A DNA stretch of 64,000 bases from Eulemur rufifrons (Eukaryota; Chordata; Mammalia; Primates; Lemuridae): assembly GCF_041146395.1 (NCBI RefSeq), contig NC_091000.1, forward strand, positions 13,840,501 to 13,904,500, in the 5' to 3' direction. The notes beneath the pieces are model-generated. The model was not told the origin of the DNA. It did not search any database and saw only the letters and a program-made list of their open reading frames with translations. Each line of letters begins with the position of its first letter. Positions within the stretch are counted from its first letter, which is position 1. Made by a program: the position numbers and the translations under genes. Shown piece by piece: positions 23,946-38,149 of this stretch.

Positions 23946-25192
23946 CCAGACCATACACACATACTCATGGCTCTTGGTCTTTGCTGCGCATCAGGATGGT
24001 CTAGGAATAGTAACAGTTGTGTGGGGGAGCCGGTACATCCTGTGCTATCTGCCGCTTTTAGGGGAGCCTGGGCACAAGGCCACGCTGGAACTTAGGGTGC
24101 CTGAGATGACTGCCGGGGAGGAGCCTGACCAGAGATGATCTACACAGGTTTTGTGGCTGAAGGGGGATGAGCTAGGGTGTTTCAAGGACGCGTGGGTAGA
24201 AAGAGAGATGAGGAGGAGAATTTGGCCTTGGTGTGTTGGTCCCTTACCCTGGATCTATGGAGGTATACGCAGAGGGAGGTTGTGGGAGAAGGTACCCTTG
24301 GCATAGTGAAGACCCCCAGGAAGGCTCACAGCTTGGGGTCCCTGGGACGCAGCTCCCTCGGCATTGTCCTCTTCTGTCATAGCGTGATAGGGACAGCAGC
24401 CACATAAGGAGCCTTGCCCTCATGGGGCTTTGAGGAGAAGAGACATGAAGGGTGGGTGTGCAGGGCAGGGAACAGAGGGCATTGGTGGGACATCCCAAGG
24501 TTCCCAGCAGCAGCTGAGCAGAGCACAGGGCATTGCGAGGAGGGGCTGCCTGGAGAGCATGTGTCTGCAGGCAGAGTCTAGCACCAGGCGACAGGTCACT
24601 GTGGGGAAGGGGAAGTGGGAGGAACTCACAGACTGGCAGCCCTATAGAACCCAGCGTCATAGCTAAGCATGTGTTAGCACGTAGCCCAGCTCTGTGTAAT
24701 TTGTAGTAAACCTTTATGGAATGGAAATGAATTATCTATCTAGTCTCTCTCTAGAAATTGATTTGAAACACAAGGTAGCAGAAGGTCAGTGTCAGGGAGA
24801 TAAATATATTCAATTCAAAGGAGAGAGAAATGTTGAAACCCAGAGTAAGAGCAAAGCCTTCACCTGTGAGGCAGGGCGTGTGGCCGTGAGTGGCTCCATC
24901 TTGTTGCGAACGTTTCATCGATCTGTAGTTATTGTCTTTATCAAGATTGTAAAGGGCACAAATCATATAGGCCATGAAACTTATTATTTTCCACAGTAAA
25001 ACTTTTACAAGCTATTTTTATATCATCCCAGAAACACTGGATTGCCGTGCAGTCACCAGAAACATCTTTCCACCTCCACTCACGCAGGGAAGCATGATGA
25101 ACGTTAGTGAAAGTACATTATGTTTTTTACATAGTAATTCACCACAGAACCAAAGGTTTAGATTTTTTCTCTCTCTCTCTCTTCTTCCCCTT
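23946..25192. other. Unassigned intergenic sequence
   Basis: 24.0-24.66 kb is more G/C-rich than its surroundings and has overlapping open frames up to 138 codons on both strands. None resembles a known family, and the G/C content explains the lack of stops. Confidence 0.4.
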
Positions 25193-25516
<324 letters not shown>

Positions 25517-27259
25517 AAAAATAGCTAATATCATGTCAAAGCAATCCATCTACTGTTTTTCTTTCTCCAGAGATTTAATAAATCAAGCTCAAAATCTATG
25601 AGCCTATGATAACAATTACTCACTGATAGCTTAACACTTAGGCAGACGCTTCAAGGTTTAAAAGACACAGAGAACATTAAAGAAAAGAGAGACTGTCTCT
25701 TTCCCTTCATACAATCCCACGCTAACCAGCATAGAGCCCAGTGCTCTGTTAGTGTGTAGGGCTGCAACGAGACACCATCTAGAATTGGAGATGCAAAGCC
25801 ACATTTCTGATATTCACGGCTAGATCCGCCCTGGGAAGGTGTGGGTTGTATTGGTTGCAGGGTTCCCATCTTTTCCCTTGGAACAGGGACTCAGCAAGCT
25901 GTGCAGAGAACAATACTGTCCTCTAGTGGCCAGAGGTCAGAACTGGAAGTCAAGAAGCTTCTTTGTCCTCCTGGCACTTACCGACAGTGATCCCAGAACA
26001 ATCTACTGTACCAAAGCGAGGGAAACGACTGAGTCAACTTACTGGAGAAAATCCAGGCCCAAACAACCCAGTTTTGCCTCACTTGTCTGGATAGTGACAG
26101 CTGCATGGTATGAGCCAGCCTTTGGGGCAGTGAATCATGTATTTAATCTGCTCGTAGCTCAGCTGTGCTAAGGGCCAATTCAAGATGTTCTTGTCTCTAT
26201 TAAATATGTATGTAATTTCTCAATGGCTAAACGAGCACACAATATCTCCTTGTCCACCTCCTGGACTTAGGATGAGGATCCAGTACAAGTATATAAAAAC
26301 AGCTTAAAAGTATAAAACTCTGAACAAATGTGTCGTGATGGAGGAAAATACATGTTTCTTTGTTATTATTTAAAACACATCTTTAATTCAATTCCGTGTT
26401 TTAGGATTTTTACCTCAATATACAACATCATAAATTTTATATATATACATACGTGTGTGTAATGAAAAATAATTTATATATATATATAAAAGTAATGAAA
26501 AGTAATTTATATTCTATGTAATTACTTCCTTTTTGGCCCTACTGACAAAAGTCTCATCATGAAGAAAATGCTTTATTGGTGAATTTAAACTTTAGGCAAT
26601 TTAAACTCCTTACCCTCTTAGGATTCATGCCCAGGGATTCTCAAATGTGGTATAACACACGTTTCCAGAGCATCCACACAGAGTGTCCATTTCTGTCTGT
26701 TGCCCCCGTGCAACTGCTATTATTAACATCAGCAAGCACGTGTTTGGTACAGGCGGAAAAGGACAGTGGGGAGTGCTGGCCTCACGTCAGTGAAGGTGAA
26801 GTCTCCTACCCGATACCACCACCAATTTGCTTTCAATCCCTTTCAGGTCGTTAAAACACCAGCAAGGGGATGAGCATAAATAACTACTTAGATTGCTGAC
26901 TTTTTCACCATATTGGGATAAAAATTGGATGGTGATACTTGGATTCAATTCTGTAACATGGTGGTGATTTTTTTTTCACCCTCACCAGAAAAGTATTCTT
27001 AGTGAAACATCAAGCTCAGAAATAAAACAGGAGGAAATCTGTTTCCATATACTGTGCGAGGAAAATGGGATATGAAGAAACATTTTCAATAAGGAACATA
27101 TTTACATAAAGCCATTTTTTGGTTCTTTTATAATGACCTTTAAGATATTTAAGACCATGTCCGGCAGATGTTGACAGCCATTTTATCCTCATACTTATTC
27201 AAAAGTTTAAAATAATAGCAACAGAGATAAAAAGGGATGCTGAGGCCACCAAGAATGAG
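25517..27259. other. Unassigned intergenic sequence with A/T simple repeats
   Basis: 26437-26490 has (TA)n and repeated 'aatgaaaagtaattta'-like units. A 110-codon open frame at 25839-26171 has no recognised similarity. Confidence 0.4.
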
Positions 27260-27264
27260 CCAGT

Positions 27265-27370
27265 TGTTTAATTTGCATATGAATTAACTTATACAGGGCA
27301 GGGCTCCCACACCCACCCTGCCCAGGTGGACCCTTAAATACCAGGGCAAGAGGACATTCCCAGCTGCCTG
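27265..27370. promoter_or_regulatory. Candidate regulatory module (octamer, E-boxes, MCAT)
   Basis: Within about 100 bp there is an octamer motif ATTTGCAT (27271-27278), an E-box CAGGTG (27323-27328), an MCAT/TEAD core CATTCC (27355-27360), and an abutting E-box CAGCTG (27361-27366). The stretch is not obviously repetitive. That the sites are functional is inference; such short motifs occur often by chance. Confidence 0.25.
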
Positions 27371-28599
27371 TGTGGGGCCAGATGGTGGAATTTTCTACAG
27401 TATCAATTTTTCCTCCTTTGCTATAGTCTGATACTCTATTTGTCGACCTGGTTCATCAGTCAGTGGCTAAGAAAAAGGGAAAATTTTCAATTGCTGAAAT
27501 ATTTTTCTCTATTTCTTAAAATAATAAGGTTTGTGTCTTTATTATAAATGTTTTATATGTGCATTTAATACCTTAAGGTACATCTTACCGCATCATGCAT
27601 GTGGACTCAGGTGCACATTGGCTATACTTCTCTTGTTTAATATTGTTCATTTTTAAAGTTGTGGTCTGTGTGTCTTTGCGTGTGTAACGTGCGTGTTGTT
27701 CTAAAAGGATGTTCAACGGCCAGTGAAGATGGAGCAGTGGGCATAGACTCTGCCTCATCTTGAATCACCTGGGCAATCCAGCGTCCTGCCCTGGTCCCTG
27801 TTCCTGTTTCCTCTGTCTCACAAGCTTGTGAGCTTGGATTTGTTCACAGACTGATCTCCGTGCTCACGTGCCTGGGAGTTGACACCTTCTGCTAATGCTC
27901 TGCGTAAACCCAGCCTGCCGCAGGCTCCACTTTCCCATCCAGAACTAGATTGAAGCAGGCCTAGGACCCCTGCTCCTTAGGGCATCCCACCCTAGCAAGT
28001 CCCTGTCGGGGCTGCACTATTCCTGTGGTGGCACCGACACACAGTTCTGTCTGCAAGAGGCAAAGCGGGAGAGCTTTGGCAACTGCATAGCGTCACCATT
28101 CTTTTCAGACCGATGCTGACATTTACTCCGTGTTTCAAATAAATAGACTAATATCCAGCTATCCAGCCCCTAGGGGTACAACACATCTAGAGGTTAATAT
28201 AAATATAAAAGGGTAAATGTGAAAGATAGCATCTTTGATATTGGTAGCAAACGTTTTTTTTTAGTTTTTGTTTGGTTTTACTCAAATACTATACAATAGA
28301 GTCCTTGTCATCAACACTGCCAACCTGGAGCCTGCTGGCCTGGCAGACATGCGGAGCTCACCTGCAGGACGCAGGCGCAGAGCTGGCTGTGGCTAAGGCA
28401 GGGCCAGCCTACTAGACATAGAGAGAGAGTTGTGATCCGGGCAAACCCCGCCAAGAAATGGAATTGTTATTAGTGACTGAGGACTTGAAGGAACACTTCC
28501 CTGTAAGCACCTCCCAATCTTTTCAGTCTGGACTCAAATTCCAGAAATAACTCAAATAATTCTGCCCCCTCAGTGCCCTGAGTCCTATTTTATTCAGAC
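27371..28599. other. Unassigned intergenic sequence
   Basis: No gene. Moderately complex sequence with no repeat I can name. Confidence 0.4.
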
Positions 28600-28800
28600 C
28601 CTCGTTCCCCAGTGGTTTTTCCACTCCTATTACGGCATTCATCACACTACCTCATGGCACTTGCTCACGTGCATTCACTCCCTCTAGATCGTTAGCAAGT
28701 GTAGATCGTGCCTCGTTCATCTTTGTATCCTCAGCCCATTATGTAGTGATGTGCAAACAGTAGATGCTTAATCAATGCTCGGTGAATTAACAGATATTTC
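28600..28800 (+). mobile_element. L2 LINE 3' end
   Basis: The order 'ctacctcatggcacttgctc', 'cattcactccctctagatcg', 'ttcatctttgtatcctcagc' and 'aatcaatgctcggtgaatta' is that of an L2 3' terminus. Confidence 0.6.
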
Positions 28801-29902
28801 ATTTCTGGAGCTTGTGGTAGCAGGGATGCTTCGATCCCTCGCCAGTGAGAGAACCAAACCCCAGATAAGCAATGCTGGATCTCTAAACAGAAACACGGAA
28901 TTCTGCTTTCGCTTAGGATGTAGATAGGTTCAAGATGTCACTCCCACCTTAGCGAGGAGAAAAAGCCAGGTAATCTACAAAACTCTTACAACTTTTCTTG
29001 AGCCCATCAGAAAGCTAAGGTTGCAAGGCAATCAAGTGAATTCAGTTCTGCAGAGTGATGGGTTCCCTGAGAACTGAGCAACACAGAAAGTTTTTCCCCT
29101 TGGCAGAGTGTGGGAGGAAGATGAAGCTGCCCTAAAACCAGGTTGGAAGAAACAGCCGGAGTTTCAACAAATTCTGAAAAACGGAATGAGAGCTGGTTAC
29201 TCGATAGTTGAGAACATCTGTGGGAACCTGAGACACAAGGAGAATCTCTACTTACCTGCCTGTTTCCGGGGCTTTCCACAGTGTACTCAGGAGAAAGATC
29301 TGGGGCGGGACAGGAAACCCTCCCTGTCGCTGACACAGGTACATGGCTTTTGAGGAAGGAGGAGAAGCAAAATCTGTTTGCCCTTGGGGGAGGAGCTGGA
29401 AAATGCTCAGGTGCGAGATCCCAGCTGGGTAAGGCAAAGGGAAAGTGGCAGGAAATTCTCTACAGCTGCAGCTCTGGAAGCTTTGCAGTCAGGAAGAACA
29501 GCTGCTGGGAGAAATGACACACACCATACATAGGTCGTCTTTGTGGAAACCTCACTTACCCCCTAACTGAGGACCCACAACCCTGGAGAACAGCGAAGAG
29601 CTTCCAACTGAGCTGTCTGCAGGAACCCAGTGCCTCGGCCGCCAGGTTGGCTAAATACTGCCACTCCTCACAGGTGTCACTGCCTCGTGTTGGTCGGGTT
29701 GTCCAGCCAGGACTCACAGGCGAGGCCACAGTCAGACCTCAGCTACAAGGGAGTCTACAAGTGCAGTTTTCTTTTTCTTTTTTTTTTTTTTTTTGCTTTT
29801 CTGCCACTACAGTTGTTCAAACTGCCATTTTAGCTGTAATGCAGTTCAGAAAGTGATTCCATAGTGGGTTCGAATAGGAGTTGAAAAGCCAGTGCATGAT
29901 AT
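28801..29902. other. Unassigned sequence, several weak open frames
   Basis: Open frames of 109 codons (- strand, 29007-29336) and 81 codons (+) overlap each other without family similarity. A T-rich run lies at 29769-29794. No gene is called. Confidence 0.4.
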
Positions 29903-30482
29903 TGTTGGGGCTTAGAAACCGATACCCCAAAATATGGCACTTTAACATGCTCACCTGAAGTAGAGCCATCAAGGTCCCCTCCTCCTGCCTCTCAATCCTG
30001 TCACTCTCAAAGCACAGGATGAAGTTGTTCTCTCAAGTTCTTTATTTGCATAAAGTCCGCACCTACCAAAGAAGAAAACAACACCCTCCAGTCCCTTCCC
30101 TGAGTTGTCATTCACTGAAATTGTATCACAGGATGGGAGACTACAGTCTGTCAACACACCTGGATAGACTTTTGTCTGCTCTGCGGGCCCAACAGACTTT
30201 GCCCCAAACCCCTGTATATTCTTCAAGCCCATTGAATTTCCCCCAAAATTATTTACTAGTCCCCCAAATCACACACACTTCCCCATCTCCCTTTCCCCTA
30301 AAAAGTAGGGTATATAAACATCCATACCCCTTTGGGATATTGGGCAATTACTCTGCAATTCTCCTTGTGTGCAGAGTAGTAATAAATTGTATGCCCTTTC
30401 TCTTATTAACCTGCCTTTCTGTGAGTTGATTTTTCAGCAAATCTTCAGAGGGCGTAGGAGAAGCTTTTCCTTTGCCCCTACA
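29903..30482 (+). mobile_element. Solo LTR, ERV1/MER4-group-like
   Basis: The block opens with TG (tgttggggcttagaaac) and closes with CA (tttgcccctaca). It carries a TATA-like 'gggtatataaacat', a poly(A) signal AATAAA followed by 'ttaacctgcctttctgtgag', and no internal coding region, as expected for a 580-bp solo LTR. I saw no clear flanking duplication. The family name is a guess from wording. Confidence 0.65.
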
Positions 30483-30594
30483 ATGTCTGCTGCATCCACC
30501 ATCCAACTAGACACTTTTACATCAGATACCCTGTTTCTTCCCCTTCGTAGTGCCAGAGCACTTATAACAAAATAAAAAGCACATGACCATTGTT

Positions 30595-30772
30595 TATTTT
30601 TACTTGTTTAATGTCTTCCTCTGCCCCATTCATGTTTAAGTTCCGCTCGTGCCTGGGATTTCATTCTCTGTCCACTTTGTTCTTTGGGATATCTTCATTA
30701 GATACAAACCACAATGTCCAGTACATAGTTAGCACTCAGTAAATATTGTCGAATACCTGAGAAGGCCCTGTG
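30595..30772 (+). mobile_element. L2 LINE 3' end
   Basis: 'cttgtttaatgtcttcctct' followed by 'tgtccagtacatagttagca' and 'ctcagtaaatattgtcgaa' gives the L2 3' order. Confidence 0.6.
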
Positions 30773-31019
30773 AGAATTGGGTAAGAACAAAACCAAAAAT
30801 GGTTGCCCTTTCCTTGGAAAAATACTTAGATGTCTAGGCACGTTTATGTTCAACTTTCTGAGATTCCTAAATGGCAAGGGCAGAAAGGAGATCGGGATGA
30901 TGTGTTCTCTAGTTAACTTGCTTGAAGAGCAGCAATTTTGATCTTGGAACTATTATGTGACTCACCCCCGCGCCCCGCAAAGAAAAAAGAAGAGAAGAAA
31001 TGTTTACAATGTTCCAAGC

Positions 31020-31165
31020 GCTCTCTGCAGGTCTGAAACGTGTCACTGGCAGGTCACCACCCTAAACGCGCGAGCCCGCAGCCAGAACCATGTTTGGAAG
31101 CGCCTGCACGCCTGCAGCCACCGCTCCGCCCGGCTCCGCCAGGCGCTGACTCACATTCCTGGAGC
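31020..31165. promoter_or_regulatory. CpG-rich patch with AP-1/TEAD composite site
   Basis: About 11 CpG dinucleotides lie within roughly 90 bp (31065-31147), in contrast to the CpG-poor flanks. Immediately after is an AP-1 site TGACTCA (31147-31153) overlapping a TEAD core ACATTCC (31153-31159). The combination resembles an active enhancer or a cryptic promoter. No conserved exon is evident. Function is inferred only. Confidence 0.35.
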
Positions 31166-31999
31166 CCGTGCCAGCTCACTCTTCAAACTGATCCACTGGC
31201 AACAGAAAAGGAAGGGGGGGAAAAATCCAAGGTCTTAGGGCGCATTTTTTTCATTCTGTTTCTACAGCTAAAAGGAAGCTAGAAGCTTTAGAAAGGATTT
31301 GCCATAGTTGAATAATAGCCAGAAAGGGAGATTAGCGAGAAATATTCCGAGAGCTGGGAGCTATTTCTTGGTTTTAGGATGAGGAGAATTTAGTACTCTG
31401 TCTGTGCATTCAACTTGCCGGTTCTGTTGGTGTCCCCACCACCGGGCTCAGGGGCCCCGTGTGCCCTCCCTCTTTTGTCGCCATGAAGAGATTGACAGGG
31501 GTCAGCTGCAGTCCCCTCCAGGGGTCATGGTGGGAGGCTCAGGGTGGGCGGGCACCTGAGACCACTTCTGGACCGCAAAGGAGAGGCCTGCTCTGCACTC
31601 ATCTGGCTGCCTGGGAGAACAGTAAATCTCCTGGTGCCTCGGAGAGACCCGGACTTGGCATGGAGACATGCTCCTTCCAAGTGATTAGTTTGGCAGCTTT
31701 CCGTGTTTCAAAGGCGAGCCAGCAGCGAACCAGTAAACAAATGGACAGCAAATTAATACAATTGTTCTAAATTTCTTGGTAACTATCAGCTTTCGTTTTC
31801 ATTTTTCCAACGGGAACTGTTCCCTGTGACCGTCCCTCCTTACGGCTGTGTGATTTGGCCAAGCCCACACCCTTTAGACTCATTTTTTTCCCCCATGACA
31901 TATGAGGCTAAGCACGAAGGAGGGGATGTTATATTGAGGGTGGCTCTTAAGGGGCACTATGTTTTTTGAAATGTATTTTTAAGACGTATTTCCACTTCT
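31166..31999. other. Unassigned intergenic sequence
   Basis: No repeat named. A 103-codon open frame at 31459-31770 has no recognised similarity and lies in G/C-rich sequence. Confidence 0.4.
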
Positions 32000-32540
32000 T
32001 GTACATCTTAGCCATTGAAGAGGTGGGTTTCAGTGCTTCTCGGGTAAAGGAGTTCAGGAAATGCCACCCCAGAATCTGCCATGACTTCAAACTGAGGACA
32101 TTTGGGGAGCAGCACGTGCAGGGAGGGGCTTTCTGTGAACTTCCCTTATCTGCCTAAAGACCAACGCCCCAAAAGGAATTCAGTTGTCGTGAATGTCCTG
32201 CCAGGAAACCTCAACAACCAGGGAAGATTAACTGGATCACAGAAGAGACTAGAGGTCCACACCACACCCAGACAGACCTTGTCACAGGCTGTCACCTCTT
32301 CATCTCCTCCCAAATCATTTACTCTCCCCTAATTTGCCTACACCTCCCTCCCCTCTGAAGAGGGTATATAAGCTTCTAGATCTCACTGCGTTTTAGGGTA
32401 CTCACTTTTCTTTCCTGTGATGCCCCTGGGCATGTAATAAACTTTTCTCCTATTAATGTGCCTGCTGTCAGTTTATTCCATAGACTCAGTTATTGAACCC
32501 TCGGTGGGTGGAGGGAAAATGTTCTCTCCCCTGTAAGGGA
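32000..32540 (+). mobile_element. ERV1-type LTR, related family
   Basis: LTR hallmarks in order are a TATA box 'gggtatataagctt' (about 32360), a poly(A) signal in 'catgtaataaacttttctcc', and 'attaatgtgcctgctgtcag', ending near 'tctctcccctgtaa'. The 5' limit is uncertain (32000-32035). Its end is about 30 bp from the end of the next LTR, which runs the other way. Confidence 0.6.
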
Positions 32541-32572
32541 AAGGTGGCTTCCTGCTCGTGGCTAGGTGCTTT

Positions 32573-33089
32573 GACAATTATAGGGGAGCCAAGGGAGCCT
32601 TCTCCCTTGGCCCTCTGAAGGTTCACTGCAAAATCACTGACATAAGACCGATTGATAGGAGAAAAGGCATACAAATTTATTTAACATGTATACCCAGGGA
32701 GAATCACAGGGAGATTACCCATCCCCCAACAGGGTTCCTAAGCTTGTGTACCATCCTTGCAAAACAGATTATGGGACAGAGGGGGAAGAGGAATTCTGTC
32801 GAGGGGCAATAAAAAATTACTAGGAAGAATGAATGGATCTGGGAACAGAGATTAACTTTTATAGTGAAAGGGTCTGTTCAGATGTGGTTACATTCTTGGT
32901 CTTACAGGAAGAGGAAGAAAAAACAATTGGTCTCTTTGATGGGTCTGGATCTTAGGCAGACAAAGGAACTTCAACTTCATCCTGTGCTATGGGAGAGATG
33001 GGGAGGGGTAGGTCAGAGAGACCTCGAGGCTTCTTCAGTTTAGCTTGACTATATGCCATATTTTGGGGTATCAGTCTCTGAGCCCCAGT
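32573..33089 (-). mobile_element. LTR of the 29.9-kb family, inverted
   Basis: Read on the - strand it opens 'tggggctcagagactgatac' and continues 'cccaaaatatggc', matching the start of the 29903 LTR. It then shares 'agcacaggatgaagttg', 'aataaatttgtatgcctttt' and the 'cttcagagggc' end. It is therefore a second copy of that family in opposite orientation. Confidence 0.65.
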
Positions 33090-34375
<1,286 letters not shown>

Positions 34376-35699
34376 AGGATTTTAAATTAATAATCAGGTT
34401 GAACTAAATCTTGAGTCACAGTCCTGTCCCATCCCTAATGCGGGCAGGTTGACATGCAGAAGTGAGATATGATCAGTTACAGAGAAATTGCAAAGCTACA
34501 TTTTCTGTTTACACATCTAACTGTGATGTGATTTTGCTATAGGGGATCATGAAATGACACCTGAAATCATATCGATAACCAAGTCCTTTCTCAAAAGGAA
34601 CTTTTTGTTTGTTCTTCTTGCCATTGGCACAAGGCACTGAGACAGTAAGGGTAAAAAAGAAAAAAATAATACTGGGCACGTCAGTGTCTCCCTGACCTAC
34701 AGGGCTTTGCAGAGAGGCAAAGCTTTTTTATCAATCTTGACTGTGGTCAAGTCCAGGTCAGTTCAGCATCTTGACTGACTTTCAGCCATAATCTGAAATG
34801 ACTTTGCCTCTGAAAAGCAGTAATCATCTTCCAATTTCTCTCTTGAGTAAGAACCCCCAGGCCTCTGTTAACCAATAGAAGGATCAGCATTTAATTCATA
34901 ACTGACTTCTTTTCTGTGACTTGCAGACCGCTCTAAAGACTAGAAGGTACGTAAAGAAACAAGAACAGGAAATTCAAAAAGGTGATTAAAACACCAAAAG
35001 GAAAATTGAGCCACCTATCTAAAACAAAGGCTCTTGCACTCTCTGAAGAACATAACTAAGAGACAAAGAAAGCAGAGAAAGTTGTTTTTACTTGAACAGG
35101 CGAAGACAATAGAGACACCTGTTGTTCCTTTTAAAGAAATTTTATTTCATTTGTTAAAACAGAATCTATATACATAAAGATTGCTACATACATACAAGAG
35201 TTATTATTTGTTCAGTGTATAGATAATTCTTGGTGCACATATGAATTCCTAATTCACTTGCCATAACTTTGTGGTACATCTCCCCTCCCTGCTTATCCCC
35301 AGGTAGAGAAATACTTCTAAACATATATGATGATACTGTGAAAAAAAACATTTGCAGCTATTTTTCCAAATTAGAAACTGAGCATCTATCTATTTGTGTT
35401 ATTGCAATTAAAATTAGATTGTTATGAAACGATAATGGGGTTAAAAATCTGTTATTTTTACTTGTAGCCACTTTTTGATAAATAACTCATGAATATAAGT
35501 ATACTATTACCTGTTGCGATCTTGCAGCTGGGCCCCCTGAGATTTTAGTACAGCAGCATTTTTAGTGACTGACATCGCGTAAATTCTGACTAGGCCCTTA
35601 TTCGTGCACACCTGAGAACTGCTGGCTGCCTCCCTGCCTGCCTAGTTCCCACAGGAATCGTTAACTGTCCGTGCACTGTTTTTGTCCTCAAGCAATAGG
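34376..35699. other. Unassigned intergenic sequence
   Basis: No gene or named repeat. Confidence 0.4.
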
Positions 35700-36050
35700 A
35701 GACAACTCCAGGGTCACGAGAAAAATTCACGAGTTTATTTTGCAGAAGAAATGAATGTCTTTGAGGAAGTCAGAGGCTGACCCTCAGAAGTCTGGTTGCT
35801 CAATGTGTTATCTGAGAATGAAGAAACATGGACCTCACCCTCTGCCCCCTGGAACCCTCTTCCTTACTAGCTAGCTGCGTAAAACCTCCCCGCCTCATCT
35901 CTTTGGGAAGACAGATCTGAGAGATTTGCTCTCCCATCTTCTTGCTTTGACCAAATCGAATAAACCTTTTTCTCTCTCCAAGCACTGCGCCACCGTGTTT
36001 GGCTTTAGCTGCACGTCGGGTGCACGAGCCTGAATTTGGGCTTCTATGAC
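35700..36050 (+). mobile_element. Probable LTR 3' portion
   Basis: A poly(A) signal in 'atcgaataaacctttttctc' (about 35957) is followed by 'caccgtgtttggctttagct', 'gggtgcacgagcctgaattt' and 'gggcttctatgaca'. This is the usual U3-R-U5 3' wording of ERV LTRs ending in CA. The 5' limit is unclear. Confidence 0.4.
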
Positions 36051-38149
36051 AATCTCAGTCATTCTTATTTTCAGATATAAAGAGTATATATGCTTTTATA
36101 CATATTCAATAGCTATTTTAATGGGTCATGATAGGAGAATTTGCTACTGACATTTAATATAAAGAACGGGAAATAGGTAGAGAAACGTATCCTCTGCTTT
36201 GCAGATAATCCTTATCAACCGGTAACGTCTGGGAATGGACTGTGCAGAGTGAAGAGTGGTCTCAACGCTCTAAGTAGTTTATATGCATCATCCTTGACAT
36301 GTGGACCAGCCTCCAAGGAATTAAAGCTAATTTGTTTCCTATGTTTGCCTGATACTCTCCAGCTATTCATGTTACCTATTCAGTTTTATTTTCATAACCT
36401 TACTACTCAGATTCCGATTTCATTTGCAGGCTGAGCTGAATCCTTATCGACCACTTCAACACATATCTCAGTCGATCTATTTTAGTGAGCAGAAATAGAA
36501 TGCATATAAGCCAGAGATGAATGTGGAAAACAAAATACAAAACACTAGCCATTAAAAGGACACAGCAGAGAAGCAAGTAGAGAGCAACAGAAAAGTTTAC
36601 ATGAATGAATGAACTTGTAAGGGAGGAATTTGAACAAGGACCCTAAATTCAATTACTAGCAAAGGGCAGTGAAATGACAAGGACAAGTAAATGTGGTGGG
36701 GTGGGGTGGGGACAAGAACGAGAAGGGAAATGCTGGAAAAGGGGGATGAGGTCAAAGCAGCCGGCCAGTGATCCCCTTACCAGTTCCTTCATTGACCGGA
36801 CAAGTGCTGATTTAGAGCAAACCTTGTGGAAGGTTGTGTGGGACGTGAAATACAGGGAACAGAAGGGGAACAAAGGGATAAACTAGTTCTGACCAAGACT
36901 TATAAACTCTTTAGATTAGGAAAGTGACACTAGAGATCATCTGATTCGATTTGTTTGTTGCACACACAAGGGAGTCAGTTCAAAGTGTGCTCTTCTAGGC
37001 AGGATGTAGAGAAGAGGGAGGGAGTTGTTGAAAGGGGCATAATATTAGGTATTACCGGGAAGGTTGGGAAATGATAGATTGTATCTATTAAGGCCTGTAA
37101 TCCAGACCCTGTGGGCACATGATTGAGCGTGACCCAGTGAGGGGATGGGGAAGCTCTCTGAGGGCAGAGCTAAGCCACAGCCCAACACACCAGCCTTCCA
37201 GAACCTAGAAGCCAAGCTTCCCAACACAGGGACAGAATGCAGATGCTGATGCCATGCCCCTGTGCGCCCTTCCATAGGCGGGAAAGTCAGCTCTATGGAT
37301 TTACCTACACCTGCTCCACCAGCAGGAAAACCCTCTACCTTCTCTACCCCTGCAAGAGAGCCCAAATCTGAAAGCATGCTGCAGGAACAAACTAGGAAAA
37401 CAAGCGGACAGAGAGGAGGCAGGGAGAAACAAAGAACACCCAAGTGTCTAATTATTCTTACCTCTGATTAGCTTATGTCATCCCCTAATTATAAACTGAA
37501 ATTTTACTTTGCTAGTATTTAGAAGCTTAGCGCTTAAAACGAAAAGGTTGATCTCTTTGCTCCATCTACTGTTGTATCTCGAAATGACATGCTGCTTGTC
37601 ACCTCGCACAACCCAGAGGAGCTGCAGCGTTACAGGACCAGGCGTTGAGTGAGGAACGTGGTAAAATTAGCCTCTGCTGTTACAAAAGCGTGAGGAGTGT
37701 TCCAAAGCAGAAGATTATGCATTCCTAGCACCAAATGAATCTTCTCCATCGTCGTCGGCAAGAAAATCTTTAAATCTAGGGTAAGGCAGTAATTATGGTC
37801 CGATTACTGTTTCGGAAGCTCAGGTGTAGGACAGACCTCTTGCTCTCAGTACAATGAGAATAAACACAGCCAAGAATGGAGCCTTTGATGGGTTAACTTT
37901 AACAGCAACATCAGATTATTCTACAATTACATCATGGACTATAGAAGTTTATGTGCAATTCTCAGAGGAAGGAAGGAAGGAAAGAGAAGGAAAGAGAGAT
38001 GGAAAGATATCATATCCATATGACTATATCTGGTGAAAATAAATGAATACATTAAGTAAAATACACCATCAAGGGCTGTATGACTATAAAAAGCATATTG
38101 ATAAAAAGCATTAAATAGGAAGATAAAATTATCATTGAAAGTCACTAGT
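36051..38149. other. Unassigned intergenic sequence
   Basis: Contains a GGAA/GGAAA purine run near 37968-38000. Open frames up to 132 codons (- strand, 37045-37443) show no recognised domain. Confidence 0.4.

Noticed and set aside
24244..24660. 138-codon - strand open frame
   Set aside because: G/C-rich patch open on both strands; proline/serine/cysteine-rich translation without motif.
29007..29336. 109-codon - strand open frame
   Set aside because: Overlapped by other open frames on the + strand, with no similarity to a family I recognise and no splice context.
29903..33089. A full provirus between the LTRs at 29.9 and 33.1 kb
   Set aside because: The outer LTRs are in opposite orientation, and no gag/pol/env-like frame is seen between them.
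37045..37443. 132-codon - strand open frame
   Set aside because: No family similarity and an opposing + frame over the same bases.
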